Assembly: GCA_021234155.1 (NCBI GenBank)
Contig: JAJEKV010000140.1
Span: 1,273,407-1,337,406 of the forward strand
DNA length: 64,000 nucleotides
Origin: Isoetes taiwanensis
Lineage: Eukaryota > Streptophyta > Lycopodiopsida > Isoetales > Isoetaceae
Reading direction: 5' to 3'
Part shown: piece by piece, positions 1 through 10,639 of the stretch
Position numbering within the stretch: the first letter of the stretch is position 1
Layout: every line of letters starts with the position of its first letter
Made by a program: the position numbers and the translations under genes
The notes under the pieces: generated by a model
The model's input: only the letters and a program-made list of their open reading frames with translations
Told to the model about the DNA's origin: nothing
Database searches by the model: none

Positions 1-1958
1 GGAACTAACAATGTTATTCTTTACAGTCCCTATATAGAGCAACTTCGGCATGCTCGAAACCAGTGGGTTGAATATGGGAAGCCAATGCTGACCAGACAGG
101 GCCAGTCCAAAAGCGCTGAATTCAAGTTGCTGGAAAGGACTCTTTGTCAGACTATAATACAGGACAAAACTAAGAGCACCAGATCAAAGAAAAAAAAAGG
201 AGATGAAAACGGAGATGCTTCTGAAGTACAAACTGTACCCAAAGATGGAGAAATGGAATGAATTCTGGGATGCATACATGGAGAAGAAGTTGCCAGATTC
301 ACAAGGCAGATTTCCTCCTGTTGACACATCAATTTTTGATATCCATATAACAGAGATGAGGAAGGTCCCAAGGATTGGACGATGAAGAACTGATCTCAGT
401 TCTGGACAGGTTAATCAAAAAGGAAATCCTTTACAAGAAAACCTCAGCAACAAAGGACTGGGAATCCTTTGAAGACTCATGTGACCAACTGAAAAATATT
501 AGCGCTCAAGAAGGCAGTTGGGGAGGAATTACAAAGGCTTACAGGGGACTGGTCGTTGTCGGAGCTAGGACTCATGCAAAAATACAACGTCTCCAACGAC
601 GACTTGAAGAAGTATGTCTTTTGGTCCAAAGACTTTGTCAGGCAGCAGAAGTTGAAGAACGTTGCAAACCTTATAAGGGATTCACACGAAAGTTGCATCC
701 GACCTGAAAAGAAAAGTCGCGTTGGTGAAGCAGACACCAGAGACAGAATCCACGTTCTTTTATCAAGTGTCCACTGGTTTCAAGTGTGCATTGCCAGAAG
801 TGGGTGCAGGTCCCCATGATATCACACTATTCGTGCTTGATAGTCGAGGCACCAGATGGTCGCTTGAAGACTATAATACGCTCTTCAACATATGCAGTGG
901 TTGCACGACGGAAATGAATTACACAATTGTGACTATATGTCCCTCCGACATGTCCTATGCATATGCTCTAACTGCTGCAAATGACTTAGAATGCGTGAAA
1001 GTCATACGCCAGGCGATCCTTATAGATGAAAACAGGGACAATGACTTCAGCACAGCAAGTAAAATTTCTCATGTGCTTATCATTATGATAGCCATGATGG
1101 ATGATAAGGAATATGAAAGGCTTAAGGGAAAACCAGATGGAGACAAACTTGCATGGCAGTGCTATCAGCTAGATGAACGCGTCCTGCGAAACATCTTCTA
1201 TCTGGAGCAAGAAGATAAGGGGAAGGGTATCAAGGTCGTGGAAGAGCTAGAGGAAGAAGAGGAAGAAAACCAGGCCGACCCAGTTCTTGTGGATCACATT
1301 AAGTACGAGCTACTAACATCCCATAGGGGGAAGCTAAACAAGAACGGGTTCTCTATGGACCTTTCTCATTATCTCATTGAAGCATTCTGCCCATTGGGGA
1401 CAACTTGCTGGGAGCTTCATGTTGGAGGTTACATCGGTAGGGAAGCTTTGAAGTTAGCAAGGAAATGCCAGAGTGTCATCTCCGATGATCGAGCCAAAAA
1501 TTTCTTGGACCTCTTCTTTGAGAAAGTACTAGAGGAAGCACCTAGGGGACCAATCGGCAGTGCGAAAAGCAAAGCTTCTACTTCTAATGTCGAAATACCT
1601 GTAGATTTGGCTAAAGAACGGGAGGCTATGAGACAGCTCTTGGTTGGCAACATCATGGATGACACCGAAGAGCAGATAGATCACCCAGACCTGTCGACAT
1701 ACCTTTGAACATCCTTGACGGTGAAAATATAGGACAGGAAGCAAATAACAAGGATGATGATAATAACAAGGATGATGATGAAGGGGATTCCAAATCTGAA
1801 AGCACTAGCCAGGTTAGCGTAAAGAGTAATGAACTATCAAGCATAGTTCAAACTGTACAGATCTCAACTGATGTGGTTGGTGCTTCTAGCAGATCGGAGA
1901 CAACTCAGAATAAGGATGCAACGGAAGAAGACACCACAGGGAATGATGAAGAAGAAAG
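1..1958 (+). pseudogene. Copy A, 5' part: FCP1-linked protein of unknown family (frameshifted)
   Basis: A splice acceptor (ttacag, 21-26) opens coding sequence that begins PYIEQ.RHARNQWVEYGKP; earlier exons lie outside the window. The reading frame is conserved relative to copy B (14.1-16.1 kb), but it changes near 370, 505, 705 and 1660-1700, so the exon cannot be read through without shifts. The longest open piece is 722-1708. Landmarks shared with copy B are KKLPDSQGRFPPVDTSIFD, ELQRLTGDWSLSELG, YALTAANDLECVKVIR and ELHVGGYI..EALKLAR. An acidic run (about 1245-1270) and an Asn/Asp-rich linker (about 1740-1790) follow. The exon ends at a good donor (gaaag/gtatgg, 1958/1959). Joining to the acceptor at 2158 keeps the frame (phase 2) into the FCP1-like domain, so this was one gene. 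I do not recognise the N-terminal family. The CHS and RAD7-like genes in the same window are intact, so sequencing error is an unlikely cause of the shifts. Confidence 0.6.
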
Positions 1959-2020
1959 GTATGGTGACAATGTTCCTTTTTTTTTTTATTTATGCATTTT
2001 ACAAACGACAAGCATATAGA

Positions 2021-2040
2021 AATCGCGCCTGGCACGATTT
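2021..2040. repeat. GC-rich near-palindrome in intron of copy A
   Basis: The sequence aatcgcgcctggcacgattt is an imperfect inverted repeat centred on cctgg. It is one of a dispersed family confined to the first 17.3 kb and lies inside the intron 1959-2158. Confidence 0.6.
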
Positions 2041-2092
2041 AGCGTTTCCTAGAGATCATATTTTTAGATTTTGTTGATATGCATCATTAATG

Positions 2093-2115
2093 AAATCGCG
2101 CCTGGCGCGTTTTCG
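2093..2115. repeat. Second GC-rich near-palindrome in the same intron
   Basis: The core cgcgcctggcgcg is preceded by aaat and followed by tttt. It is nearly identical to the element at 2021, 70 bp upstream in the same intron. Confidence 0.6.
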
Positions 2116-2158
2116 TTTTCCATTTCTTTCATCTCATACATTATTGTTTGCGTTACAG

Positions 2159-2791
2159 ACATGATTCGGCTTCCACAAAAGTACTGGTCTTTGATTTGAA
2201 TGGTATGCTATGTAGAACGTTACCTAAAGCAACGTTTGATAAGTCATGGTATGCGCAACAACCATTTGAGACACGTACCAAATATGTTTACCCGCGCTCT
2301 TATCTGAAGGAGATGTTGGACCAGGCCTTCAGTCTGTTTCGTTGCGCAATTTGGTCATCTATGGAGCATAGAAATATACAGGAAGTTTTGAAAGTAGTGC
2401 CTGAGCTAAATAGAGATTGGGCGTCCATCTGGGATCAAAGCAAATGTGCTTCATTCACAAACCCTAAAGAACTGACAGGTAAAAAGATATTTGTGAAATG
2501 CTTGCGCAAGATGATGGATGCCCTAGGTGTTGAGGAAAAGGAAGGCATGATCATGGTGGATGATGACGCCCTGAAGTGTTGCTTCAATCAGTCACAGTCA
2601 TTAAATCCGCCATCTTATCATCCTGGTATGTTTGACAAAGATGACTCCTGCTTCGTTTTGTTAGTGTCTTGCACGAAATAGCTTCAGGAAAAACGGTCGA
2701 AGAGATACAAACACTATACCCGCAACTTGATCGGACGGGAGACATTGACAGGGACCTTGAGAAAATCATTCTAGAAAGGGAACTTTTTTGA
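2159..2791 (+). pseudogene. Copy A, 3' exon: FCP1/NIF-type HAD phosphatase-like domain
   Basis: After the acceptor gttacag (2158) the frame encodes HDSASTKVLVFDLNGMLC, then IWSSMEHRNI, WDQSKC and MIMVDDDALKCCFNQ. These are the ordered motifs of the FCP1/TIM50/NIF branch of the HAD superfamily: nucleophile loop DLNG, IWSS, WDQ and a second acidic DD loop. The canonical loop is DxDxT/V. Here the second Asp is Asn, as I recall also occurs in plant TIM50-like DLNG proteins, so catalysis is doubtful. A 4-nt deletion relative to copy B near 2665 shifts the frame. The continuation HEIASGKTVEEIQTLYPQLD is in another frame and ends with TGA at 2789-2791. The domain is otherwise complete. Family assignment of the domain is fairly secure; its partner region is unidentified. 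Confidence 0.65.
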
Positions 2792-3507
2792 TATATATGT
2801 ATACAGGAAATACACTTTCCAAAAAAGTTTTGAATATGAAATTATACTTTACACCAAAGTTTTTTGAATATATATTGTGTTCTTATAGCAGCATTATTGG
2901 TTCTGTGTACCGGCTTCGGACTCCGCCTGCTTCTTCTTATTATGGCACATTCTATTACCTGCAAGATGAACCATGAGGACCTCTGCAGGTGCCGCCAGCT
3001 AGAAATAGAACTTGAGGACTAGCTGACTGTCGTTGCTATGAATCCCGTCCGCTTCTATCCTGATCCCTTTGATGTTGTAATCCATCTTATATGGAATCCA
3101 GAGCATGGTTTGTTCATGATCGAGAGGATCTCAGGAGCGCCTGTCGACGATGAATCGGAATAGTTTTTTAAGTTTATGTTCCATTATAATGCTATATTTA
3201 TGCCAACAAAATCGCGCCACGCGCGATTTGAACCACGAAAATCTCTGTTTTGTAGCAACTTGCTTGCCGTTATTTTTTCGTAAAGCACTAAAATTTCAAT
3301 CTATAGATTTCGTTGTCGCTAGTGATGGTACGAAATAATAAGCAATTTCCTACTTTTTATATTGCCAACATTCTGTCATAATATGGGTGATTTGCATCGA
3401 ATATTTGAATGCGTTTCCATTTCAACACAAAATGCATCTTCCTAGCCCGAAAATGAACTCAGTGCAAAGGTGTGGTTAATTCAATATAATGGTCAATAAA
3501 AGGCTTA
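2792..3507. other. 3' flank of copy A
   Basis: AT-rich 3' flank with no convincing coding sequence. It contains a near-perfect palindrome (cgcgccacgcgcg, 3213-3225, inside aaaat...attt) of the same family as those in the intron. Confidence 0.5.
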
Positions 3508-3556
3508 TACGGCGCGATTTTGGAATAGACATAATCCCAATTTAATTGAATGATGG
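3508..3556 (+). repeat. Shared 3' boundary segment of copies A and B (copy A end)
   Basis: The stretch from ggcgcgattttgg through cataatcccaatttaattg to atgatggttt matches 17277-17325 almost base for base. Similarity stops just after it in both places, so it marks the 3' limit of the duplicated unit. Confidence 0.7.
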
Positions 3557-5144
3557 TTTATATTAGATATATGGGCTATGTTCCACCATGCTCAATTAGA
3601 CCAGTAAATCAATTGATCTAAAGTGCACAAGGATATAAAGTAACATGAGTTACGAAGATGTACAAGGATACAAAGTTACATGATTGTAATTGGAACACCA
3701 TGCGATGTTCATAAAGAACCCAGGACAATTAGCCATTATTAATCCTAGGAAAAATATTTCCCTATCAAAAAGTTTCAAATATAATCTCGACCCATTTTCA
3801 TTTAGTCGTGCAATTACAGTCTAACTTTAAGGTCATGAATCATATATTCTCCATATTGAAGGTTTAAAATGGGTGATGATCCGTCCAACCAGTCATGCAG
3901 ATGCAGCTATGATATTCACCAATAATATAGCCACTCTACGCCATGATGTAATATGACAATAGAGTTTAGATTACCTAATCTGTTTAAGAGCAGCCTTATA
4001 TTACTTACCTAAATATTATAGGTCAGTATTATTGCTGATATGAACTGCTGCTTCAGCCTATTATATTCCATATAGTAGGTCTATTTTTAAGCACAAAATT
4101 TTCATTTTTCATTAATCAGAGCCTTTCCGATATCTCTGACCTATACTGCTACTGATATTAAACATTCAGATCTGTTGTAGTTAATTAAAAAGACAGTAAA
4201 AAATCTTTGCAATATAATATGTTTCAGTTCCTCATATAATGCTTTCGTTACAGATTTTCCTTTATTCACAAACAAAGCTGAACAATAGTAAGAAGACCAG
4301 CAACTTTTGAGTGTTACTCCGGTTTCTCTTAAATATGATACGCTTCTAATATTCCCTGTCAAATATTATTTTTAAACCCTTGAAATAAACTGTAACTACT
4401 CTAAAAAGTGTAGATAATTATTATTATATAATATGAGCTTTTGAACAGAAGGAAATACTGCCAGTATAATGCTTCCAGTACAACAAATACATAGTTGAAA
4501 TTCAATAGTAACCTTAGATAAAGTTGAAAATTAGCCAAGGCAACCATAAGTCTATTATAGGAGAATCAAGCATCACACCTCATCATTAAATCATGCTTGC
4601 ACTATAGGAAATACAGCCATACACTATATATCAGCCTATGCTTTAGAAATATTGGACATCTAATATATCAGGTCAAGGATATGCCATTAGGACATTATGG
4701 CAGTCACAAAATATATTAGTTGTTCCCACACTCTGTTACAGACCAGACAAAGTACCATAGTCATGAGATAAAGAAAGCCATCACCAAAGATTTATGGTTC
4801 AGGCTCCAGCCAACTCCTATGATCAATAATCAAAATTTTCTTGTATCCATCTAAAAAGCTTCCAGCCTTGACTATGTCCATTCTCATTCGTATGCCAAAC
4901 TCTCAAGAACTCCTAAACCGTGTTGGACAAAAGAAAGTCATTAAAACCATCATTCAATTAAATTGGGTTTATGTCTTAATTTTGGGACAAATTTCATATT
5001 GCATGTTTTTAGTAGCATATTCAAATTCACACATTTCACCTCAAAATTATGAAAACGTAATATCATGTTATTTACAAAATAGTCAATATTTCACAATATA
5101 GCACCATATCATAAAAACGTGATAACAAAAATTTACATAGTTAT
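3557..5144. other. AT-rich intergenic DNA
   Basis: No gene is recognised. A short local duplication (acaaggata.aaagt.acatga at about 3629 and 3661) is the only structure I see. Confidence 0.5.
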
Positions 5145-7912
5145 TCAACTTTCTTCAAGCACCCCCAATGATATCATAGCCTTCTTCCTGACATCCTGAG
5201 GTATTGTAATTCTCGCATTTCTAGCTGGAATAGTGTTTGGAGTCCATGAGTACAAAACACTTTCATAGTCTAGCCAAAGATCAGGATCACTTGGATTTCT
5301 CCTCCATCTCTTTGTCCAACAATCTGAGTACCTTTCTTTATCCGATCGTTGGTCAACCGATGCCTTTGGACACCACCATTCCACCCGCACATGGTTGAAG
5401 TTAATATTACCTTCTTCTTTGCAAATATCGGAGATAGTGAACCCCAACCACCTTTGGATATGTATCTAAATCTGATGGCTTTACTACCACAAATTGGTGG
5501 CATTCCAAGTCAGTGGAAGGTTCATAAGCATCCATGCCTAGAAACTTTGGCCTATTGTTCTTAGGACCAACATAGTGTTTGTCAGAAGGAGGAGGAGCAT
5601 ATTGCTTGCGAATGCTACTTACAGTGTCATCAAAATCCTCAGCACCTGCTAAGGTCTTCCACCTAGTTTTAGGCAACCACCCTTCTTTCAATTCATCTGA
5701 GGATGTGTCTATCTCCCCCAACAGGTTAATCACCTTCTTCCAGTAAGCCACCAAGGCACGGTTGGTGTCATCTGGATTGGTTTGCCAATGCTTTATATAG
5801 TCTTGGATTCCTTCCTTAGTCAATCCCAATTGCTTCACTTCTTGATGGGTTTTAAAGCTTTTGGTTTACCTAGAGGTATCATAGGCTTGCCATTCTCATC
5901 TCTACGCCATATTTCCTCCCTCCTCTCCACTCATCCTCTGAAAGTCTCATCTTCCATTGGAAGATTGGAATCCCATCTCTCACCCAAAAAGTGAACTGCA
6001 GAGGCCTGGAATGACCTTCAAGATCCAATGTATAACCATCCACAAAGCTCTTCCAATGGGCACTTCTTCTATGAGAGAAGCTATAGGGTTTGGGTGCATT
6101 CATGCAAGATTTCCATTAGCCTAGGAAAGTTGGTCATTGTTTCTTTGCTTGATATACAACTATATTTGCCAAATAATGCATCCACATCCTCATGGGTATG
6201 CCGGGCATAAGAAACCCTAAATTAACTCTTTCAAATATCCCCACGGTGTTAAGTAGGATAGGAAAGAAAACATCCACTGTTCTTATTTTGGCCGGCCACA
6301 ATTATCAAGTTGCAAGAGAAACCTTTTGGGTAGATCTTGAGGTTTAGCACGTGAAGTTGAAGCTCCAACATGTTCATTAGACCCATGCTTCCTAAACCTT
6401 GCCTTCTTTGAACTTTTCAATATTGTTAGGGTTTCCATCTAACAATGCTCTATGTAGTGCCCGGATAGTCGTGTAAGGTCACGGAGGTGACCATTGTATC
6501 CATTTTCATAGTTTCTCAAACACCTCATGATACTCCCAATATGAAAAACGGACCATCACTCCACAACTCCAAACTAAAATGGCCATAGTAGATTTGATTC
6601 GCCCATGCAAGATTGCCCGATCATTGAGATCGTAAAGGGTATGATCTTCCACATGACTTTGGTATGTACTTGAATTGTGGAAGACAAGTCTTTTGCTGGT
6701 CCATCTTGTCATGTATAATACATAAATAGTTATTGGGTTCCAATGCGGATAAAGTCCTCCACATCCAATAACATGATCTACATGATAGTTGGTCATCCAT
6801 ATGGTCCTTCATATGCTCCCTTATCCTAGCCCTTTGACTAGGTTGCACGGTCTTATCAAGAGTCTCCTTCAACTTAGCACATAAATTGCACTTTGCAAAG
6901 TTGTTTGAAGTTGCTATGGTGACATGATTGAAATGCTTCTTCCATAACCTACTAAAGCTAGGTTGGGATATTGGAAGAATTCCCAATTCTCGAAGTAGGG
7001 AATTCACTTCTTCCAAAAATACTCTTTTGAGTACAATGTGATGGCAACCTTTTCTCAACAATTTGCTCTTCCCTTTTCATCCCTTACGCTTTTTGTGTGG
7101 CATAGACTCTGCATTGAAATCAATATATTTTTCAAATATCTCCCTGGCGTGCACCAAGGTCCTATTTGTTGGTCTCAACAAACCATTATTTCCATGTAAA
7201 GCAATCTGTTCCCCCTTTTTTTTTGCCAATTATGCCATGAAGAAGTTTTTTTGCCAATTATGCCATTTTGCACATATCCATTTGCCTAGCAAAGGGTATC
7301 TTTTTCTGTTTGGGTTTCTTTCATCTTGAAGTGCATGCTCGAAGATTGTGTACATGTAGGTCCTCCTCTCATCAACGGTGTACTCTTGAAAAGTGGCTCT
7401 TGCTTCCACCAATTGTTCTATTGTGAAGAATTGCATACAATCCTCCAACAACAATCCGGCCCCTAACCTTCACCATTGTCTCACGTTTGGTGTCACTAAT
7501 CAACTTGGCTCTTTTGATAGGATAATGTCGGCAATGTGTGGCGATACTTCTCCCCTTTTGCCTAGGTTTAGAGTTCCAAGCGCCAATGGATCAATATCAA
7601 GACAATCATTGTCCCCAACAACCTCAAAAGTACTTGGAAAAATATAATCCTCCACAAATTGAACACTACTTATAGGCCATGCCATGATGCAAAGAACCTC
7701 CAATTGCTTGACAAAACCAAAACATTCCTTGTCACCCCAAACCTTTACCTTTCGGTTGTCTTCCAACATCGAAATTGCAATACCAATATTGTCTTCCCTA
7801 GCCTTTCATCATTAATGCAAAGCTTGACCGGGGATCTGCTAGCACAATGACTCCTTGGCCTACTATTTCCTTGTTGCACTTGTGCATGATTCTCACCTTC
7901 TTGTTCCTCCAT
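5145..7912 (-). pseudogene. Decayed transposon-type protein (IIHDKMDQ-containing), minus strand
   Basis: Read on the minus strand from ATG 7910-7912, several open pieces in changing frames follow one another: 7912-7755, 7769-7500, 7454-7230, 7061-6621, 6103-5879, 5838-5407 and 5447-5145. The best block (7061-6621) has FSRLWKKHFNHVTIATSNNF, then CNLCAKLKETLDKT, an HMKDH stretch, and LCIIHDKMDQQKTCLPQF. The pattern W..F..V.I......KC..C followed by an (I/D)..MDQ.KT..P motif recurs in repetitive, transposon-like proteins of plants and animals; I cannot name the family firmly. Upstream YPLLGKWICAKW and downstream WKTLAGAEDFDD probably belong to the same ancestral ORF. Multiple frame changes and no ORF longer than about 146 residues mark it as dead. 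I found no terminal repeats. Confidence 0.5.
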
Positions 7913-8380
7913 TGCACCCTACTATAGAGGACTAATTGTTTTCTTCAACATTCTTGCTAGGAGTTGGTTTTCATTGATATTGCTCTTTTCAATATGTTGC
8001 ACACCATCTTGAGTTGGAGAGGCACCATTGACCTAGGCAAATTGCATCCTTTTTAGTCAATGAGTAGGAAAAAATTATTACACCATAAGATAAAAAAGTC
8101 ATTACATTTATGGAATATGTAGAGGTAAATCAATTTTTTTAAAAGCAAGAAATTCCTTGGAAATAGGTTTAATATAATAATAACAATGGGTAAAAGCGAA
8201 ATCATTTAAAACAAGAATTTTCGTGGCAACAACAAAGGAAATGACATTTATATAAATATATCCAAATTTTAATTATCGAAAATTTGGATATATGATTCTG
8301 AAAAGACATATAACTAATAGGCGTGAGAATTTATTATCCATAATAATATACCTAGATGATATAGGCGGGAATTTAAACGC
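7913..8380. other. AT-rich spacer without genes
   Basis: No coding signal is seen. The composition becomes strongly A+T-rich before the promoter repeat. Confidence 0.4.
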
Positions 8381-8470
8381 TTTGGCGTGTTATTTGAGGC
8401 AATAAATTATTCACTCTAATTTCTAATTAACCCTATATAAATCCGGTTCACGCTCTCAAGACCTCCATTA
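8381..8470 (+). promoter_or_regulatory. TATA promoter segment, first copy
   Basis: The order ggcgtgtta..., attattcact, ttctaattaa, cctatataaatcc, then ttcacgctctcaa, recurs at 9610-9700 with few changes. TATATAA lies at about 8442-8448. The conserved block around the TATA box, including the likely start region, suggests a duplicated core promoter rather than random AT-rich DNA. Confidence 0.5.
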
Positions 8471-8494
8471 CGTCCCAATTTTTTTTTCGCCGCC

Positions 8495-8563
8495 ATGAAG
8501 CGTTCAGCCTCGGTTTCGACCTTCATGAAGAACCGAGGTCTCCTCAAAGAGGCGTCGGGTTGA
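8495..8563 (+). CDS. Possible 22-codon ORF downstream of duplicated promoter
   Basis: ATG about 50 bp after the TATA box starts MKRSASVSTFMKNRGLLKEA and stops at TGA 8561-8563. It may be a remnant of a first exon or a uORF. No homology is recognised. Confidence 0.2.
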   Translation: MKRSASVSTFMKNRGLLKEASG

Positions 8564-8629
8564 AGAACCCGCTCAATTCCCCCCTCATTGATTTTTCTTT
8601 CCCATTTCTCCCCGATTCCAGATTCGGAG

Positions 8630-8835
8630 GATGATTACGATTTCGACATGGAAGAGGAGGAGTTGAGCTCCTCGATTCCTCGATTACGAAGAGGAGGAAG
8701 AGGAGGAGTTGGAGGAAGAGGAGGAGATGTCCTCCCAAGAGCACATGACCGCTCTGCCGGGGTTGGCTTGACCAAGAAGCGAGAGAATGAAAGGAGGAGG
8801 AGGAGGAGGAGGAGGAGGAGGAGGAGGGAGGAGGA
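8630..8835 (+). repeat. GAG/AGG-rich low-complexity tract
   Basis: Glu/Asp- and Arg-coding GAGGA runs grade into an (AGG)n microsatellite at 8792-8835. Long open frames on either strand here (poly-Arg, poly-Pro) are composition artefacts. Confidence 0.8.
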
Positions 8836-9609
8836 TTAGGAAGAAGGTCGACAATTCGACCGGTTTTGGAGTGGTTAAGAGATGAACCAGGTTTGCATGT
8901 GATTTCTTTTGTTTTTTATTTTTGCACCTTTCTTTCTTTTCTAACACCTTTCTTTCTTCTTTGTTGCATGAAGTGGAAGAAGAGTGATGCGAGATCCGAG
9001 GTGGCCCATTTTTTTGTTTCCATTCTTGAAGTTTTGGACCGCCTCAGGGCATTTTTTTACGTAAATTGTGTGAAAAGCCTTGGGACAGCTGCTTCCAAGC
9101 CTCCCGGGCATCTGTACATACAAGCTGTTTTTAATGAAATCAAGCAGTTTTCTTCATAAACTTTGTCTTCAAGCAGTTTTTCTTCAAAGCGCTTTTTTTT
9201 TTCACGTACATAAATTTTTTGGATAAAATCAAAGCGTATTCTCCAATTATTTTGGCTCCAAGCTGTTTTCTCTAAAAATTTTGTCTCTCTAAAATTTTGT
9301 ATCTTGCAAATTTTGTCTCAACAAAGTCTGGGAACACTATAAATCAACCACATGAGAAATCTACGATGCATCCACGGTAACCATAGGAAATTCTCCTATC
9401 GACCTAAAACAATTCCCCAACCTTACAAATCATTTTTTTAGCCTTGATAACTTTGCCTTTAAAATCATTTTTAAGTTAGCCTATATAAAATTTCTAAATT
9501 CTATTTTTTTGAATGCAATAAATGGAATAAAATGCCGTGAAATTTATTGCATGAAATGCAATATTCTCCATATATACCATATACATGTCATAATGCGGCG
9601 GGAAGGAGA

Positions 9610-9700
9610 GTATGCCGGCGTGTTAATTCAAACAATCAATTATTCACGCTAACTTATTTCTAATTATGCCTATATAAATCCATTTCACGCTCTCAAAGTT
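9610..9700 (+). promoter_or_regulatory. TATA promoter segment, second copy
   Basis: It matches 8381-8470: ggcgtgtta, attattcacgct, tttctaatta, cctatataaatcc, ttcacgctctcaaa. TATATAA lies at about 9672-9678. It sits 2.4 kb upstream of the first recognisable exon of copy B. Confidence 0.5.
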
Positions 9701-10001
9701 CCTACATTTTCTTCCTTCCTTCATACGATTTTTGCGGTTTAAACCCTTTGTGTTTGGATCCGCCGAATCACGAAATCTTGGTGAAGCGGATTTATATTGG
9801 CAATGTTAGATGTTTGGTTTCGGCAATTCTAACTTACTAAAGACTCCGCCTTTTTAGTTACGTAGCATCTGTGTGAGAGGACTAAGGTCTGCGAATCGAA
9901 AAAGCCTCGAATTAAAACCACAAGCATAGTCCTCGTTCTTGAATCCTTCCAGCCTCGAGGAACTCAAGGTTAGTTTTCATTTAGTTTTAAGTTGCATCTC
10001 A

Positions 10002-10097
10002 ATGGCGGGTTTAATCCAAGAAGACAAGCTTTTGCATTTGCTCGAGGCGGAGGAAGCGGATGATGTTTATGAAAACCCGAGAATAGTTTTTTTATAA
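10002..10097 (+). CDS. Small ORF, 31 codons, unknown
   Basis: It encodes MAGLIQEDKLLHLLEAEEAD and ends at TAA 10095-10097. It lies downstream of the second promoter copy and could be a leader exon of copy B. No donor or homology confirms this. Confidence 0.2.
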   Translation: MAGLIQEDKLLHLLEAEEADDVYENPRIVFL

Positions 10098-10227
10098 ACT
10101 TCATGCGCTTCTTTTGTTCAGTAAATTCTTGAGTTTCTCTTCTGAATTAATCATGCTATTTGCATGCAAGTTTCTATTATGAATAAGTGTAGTAGAAAGC
10201 ATTAGAAAAATCTGAAGATAATATTTG

Positions 10228-10250
10228 AAACACGCTAAAGCGTGTTTTAT
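10228..10250. repeat. Palindrome aaacacgctaaagcgtgttt
   Basis: The arms aaacacgct/agcgtgttt form a near-perfect inverted repeat. It is an AT-cored variant of the dispersed palindrome family. Confidence 0.5.
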
Positions 10251-10269
10251 AGTAACATAGCCTTCAACA

Positions 10270-10500
10270 TGAATACTGCGCTCGGCGTGCACTCGTGAGA
10301 GAGGGAAAAAAAAAGCATGCGGATAGATAAGTAAATAGATAAAGGCGGCAATTATTTACACGCTAAGCGTGTAAATAATTGCTTTTATCTATTCTATCTA
10401 TCTATAGCGATATAAATAATTGCCGGGCCTTTATCTATTTACTTATCTATGCATGCAGTTTTTTTTTCTCCCTCTCTGGCGGTGCACGCCCGGCGTGTAT
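10270..10500. repeat. Large inverted repeat (hairpin/MITE-like)
   Basis: The left arm (10270-10355) reads cggcgtgcac, gagagagggaaaaaaaaa, gcatgc, gatagataagtaaatagat, aaaggcggcaattattta. The right arm (10400-10500) is its reverse complement with few mismatches. The centre, 10350-10380, is a perfect 31-nt palindrome with arms aattatttacacgct. The arms themselves begin with a copy of the GC-rich palindrome (cacgcccggcgtg, 10486-10498). Confidence 0.7.
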
Positions 10501-10639
10501 AGTTTTCCTATATAGCGGTTTACACTCACGGCGTGCAAACAATTGTATCCCTACTTTCAACTTTTCGCTAAACCGCCAGGGGCGTGTCTCTTGAATTTCT
10601 AAGTTTATAAATAAATAAATATAACGCGCCCGGTGAATG

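Noticed and set aside
2159-2664. Active FCP1 phosphatase
   Set aside because: The DxDx nucleophile is DLNG and the C-terminus is frameshifted; only the fold can be claimed.
5349-5994. Plus-strand ORFs
   Set aside because: They are antisense shadows of the decayed minus-strand transposon protein.
8544-8947. Poly-Arg and poly-Pro open frames
   Set aside because: They are produced by the (AGG)n microsatellite on both strands.
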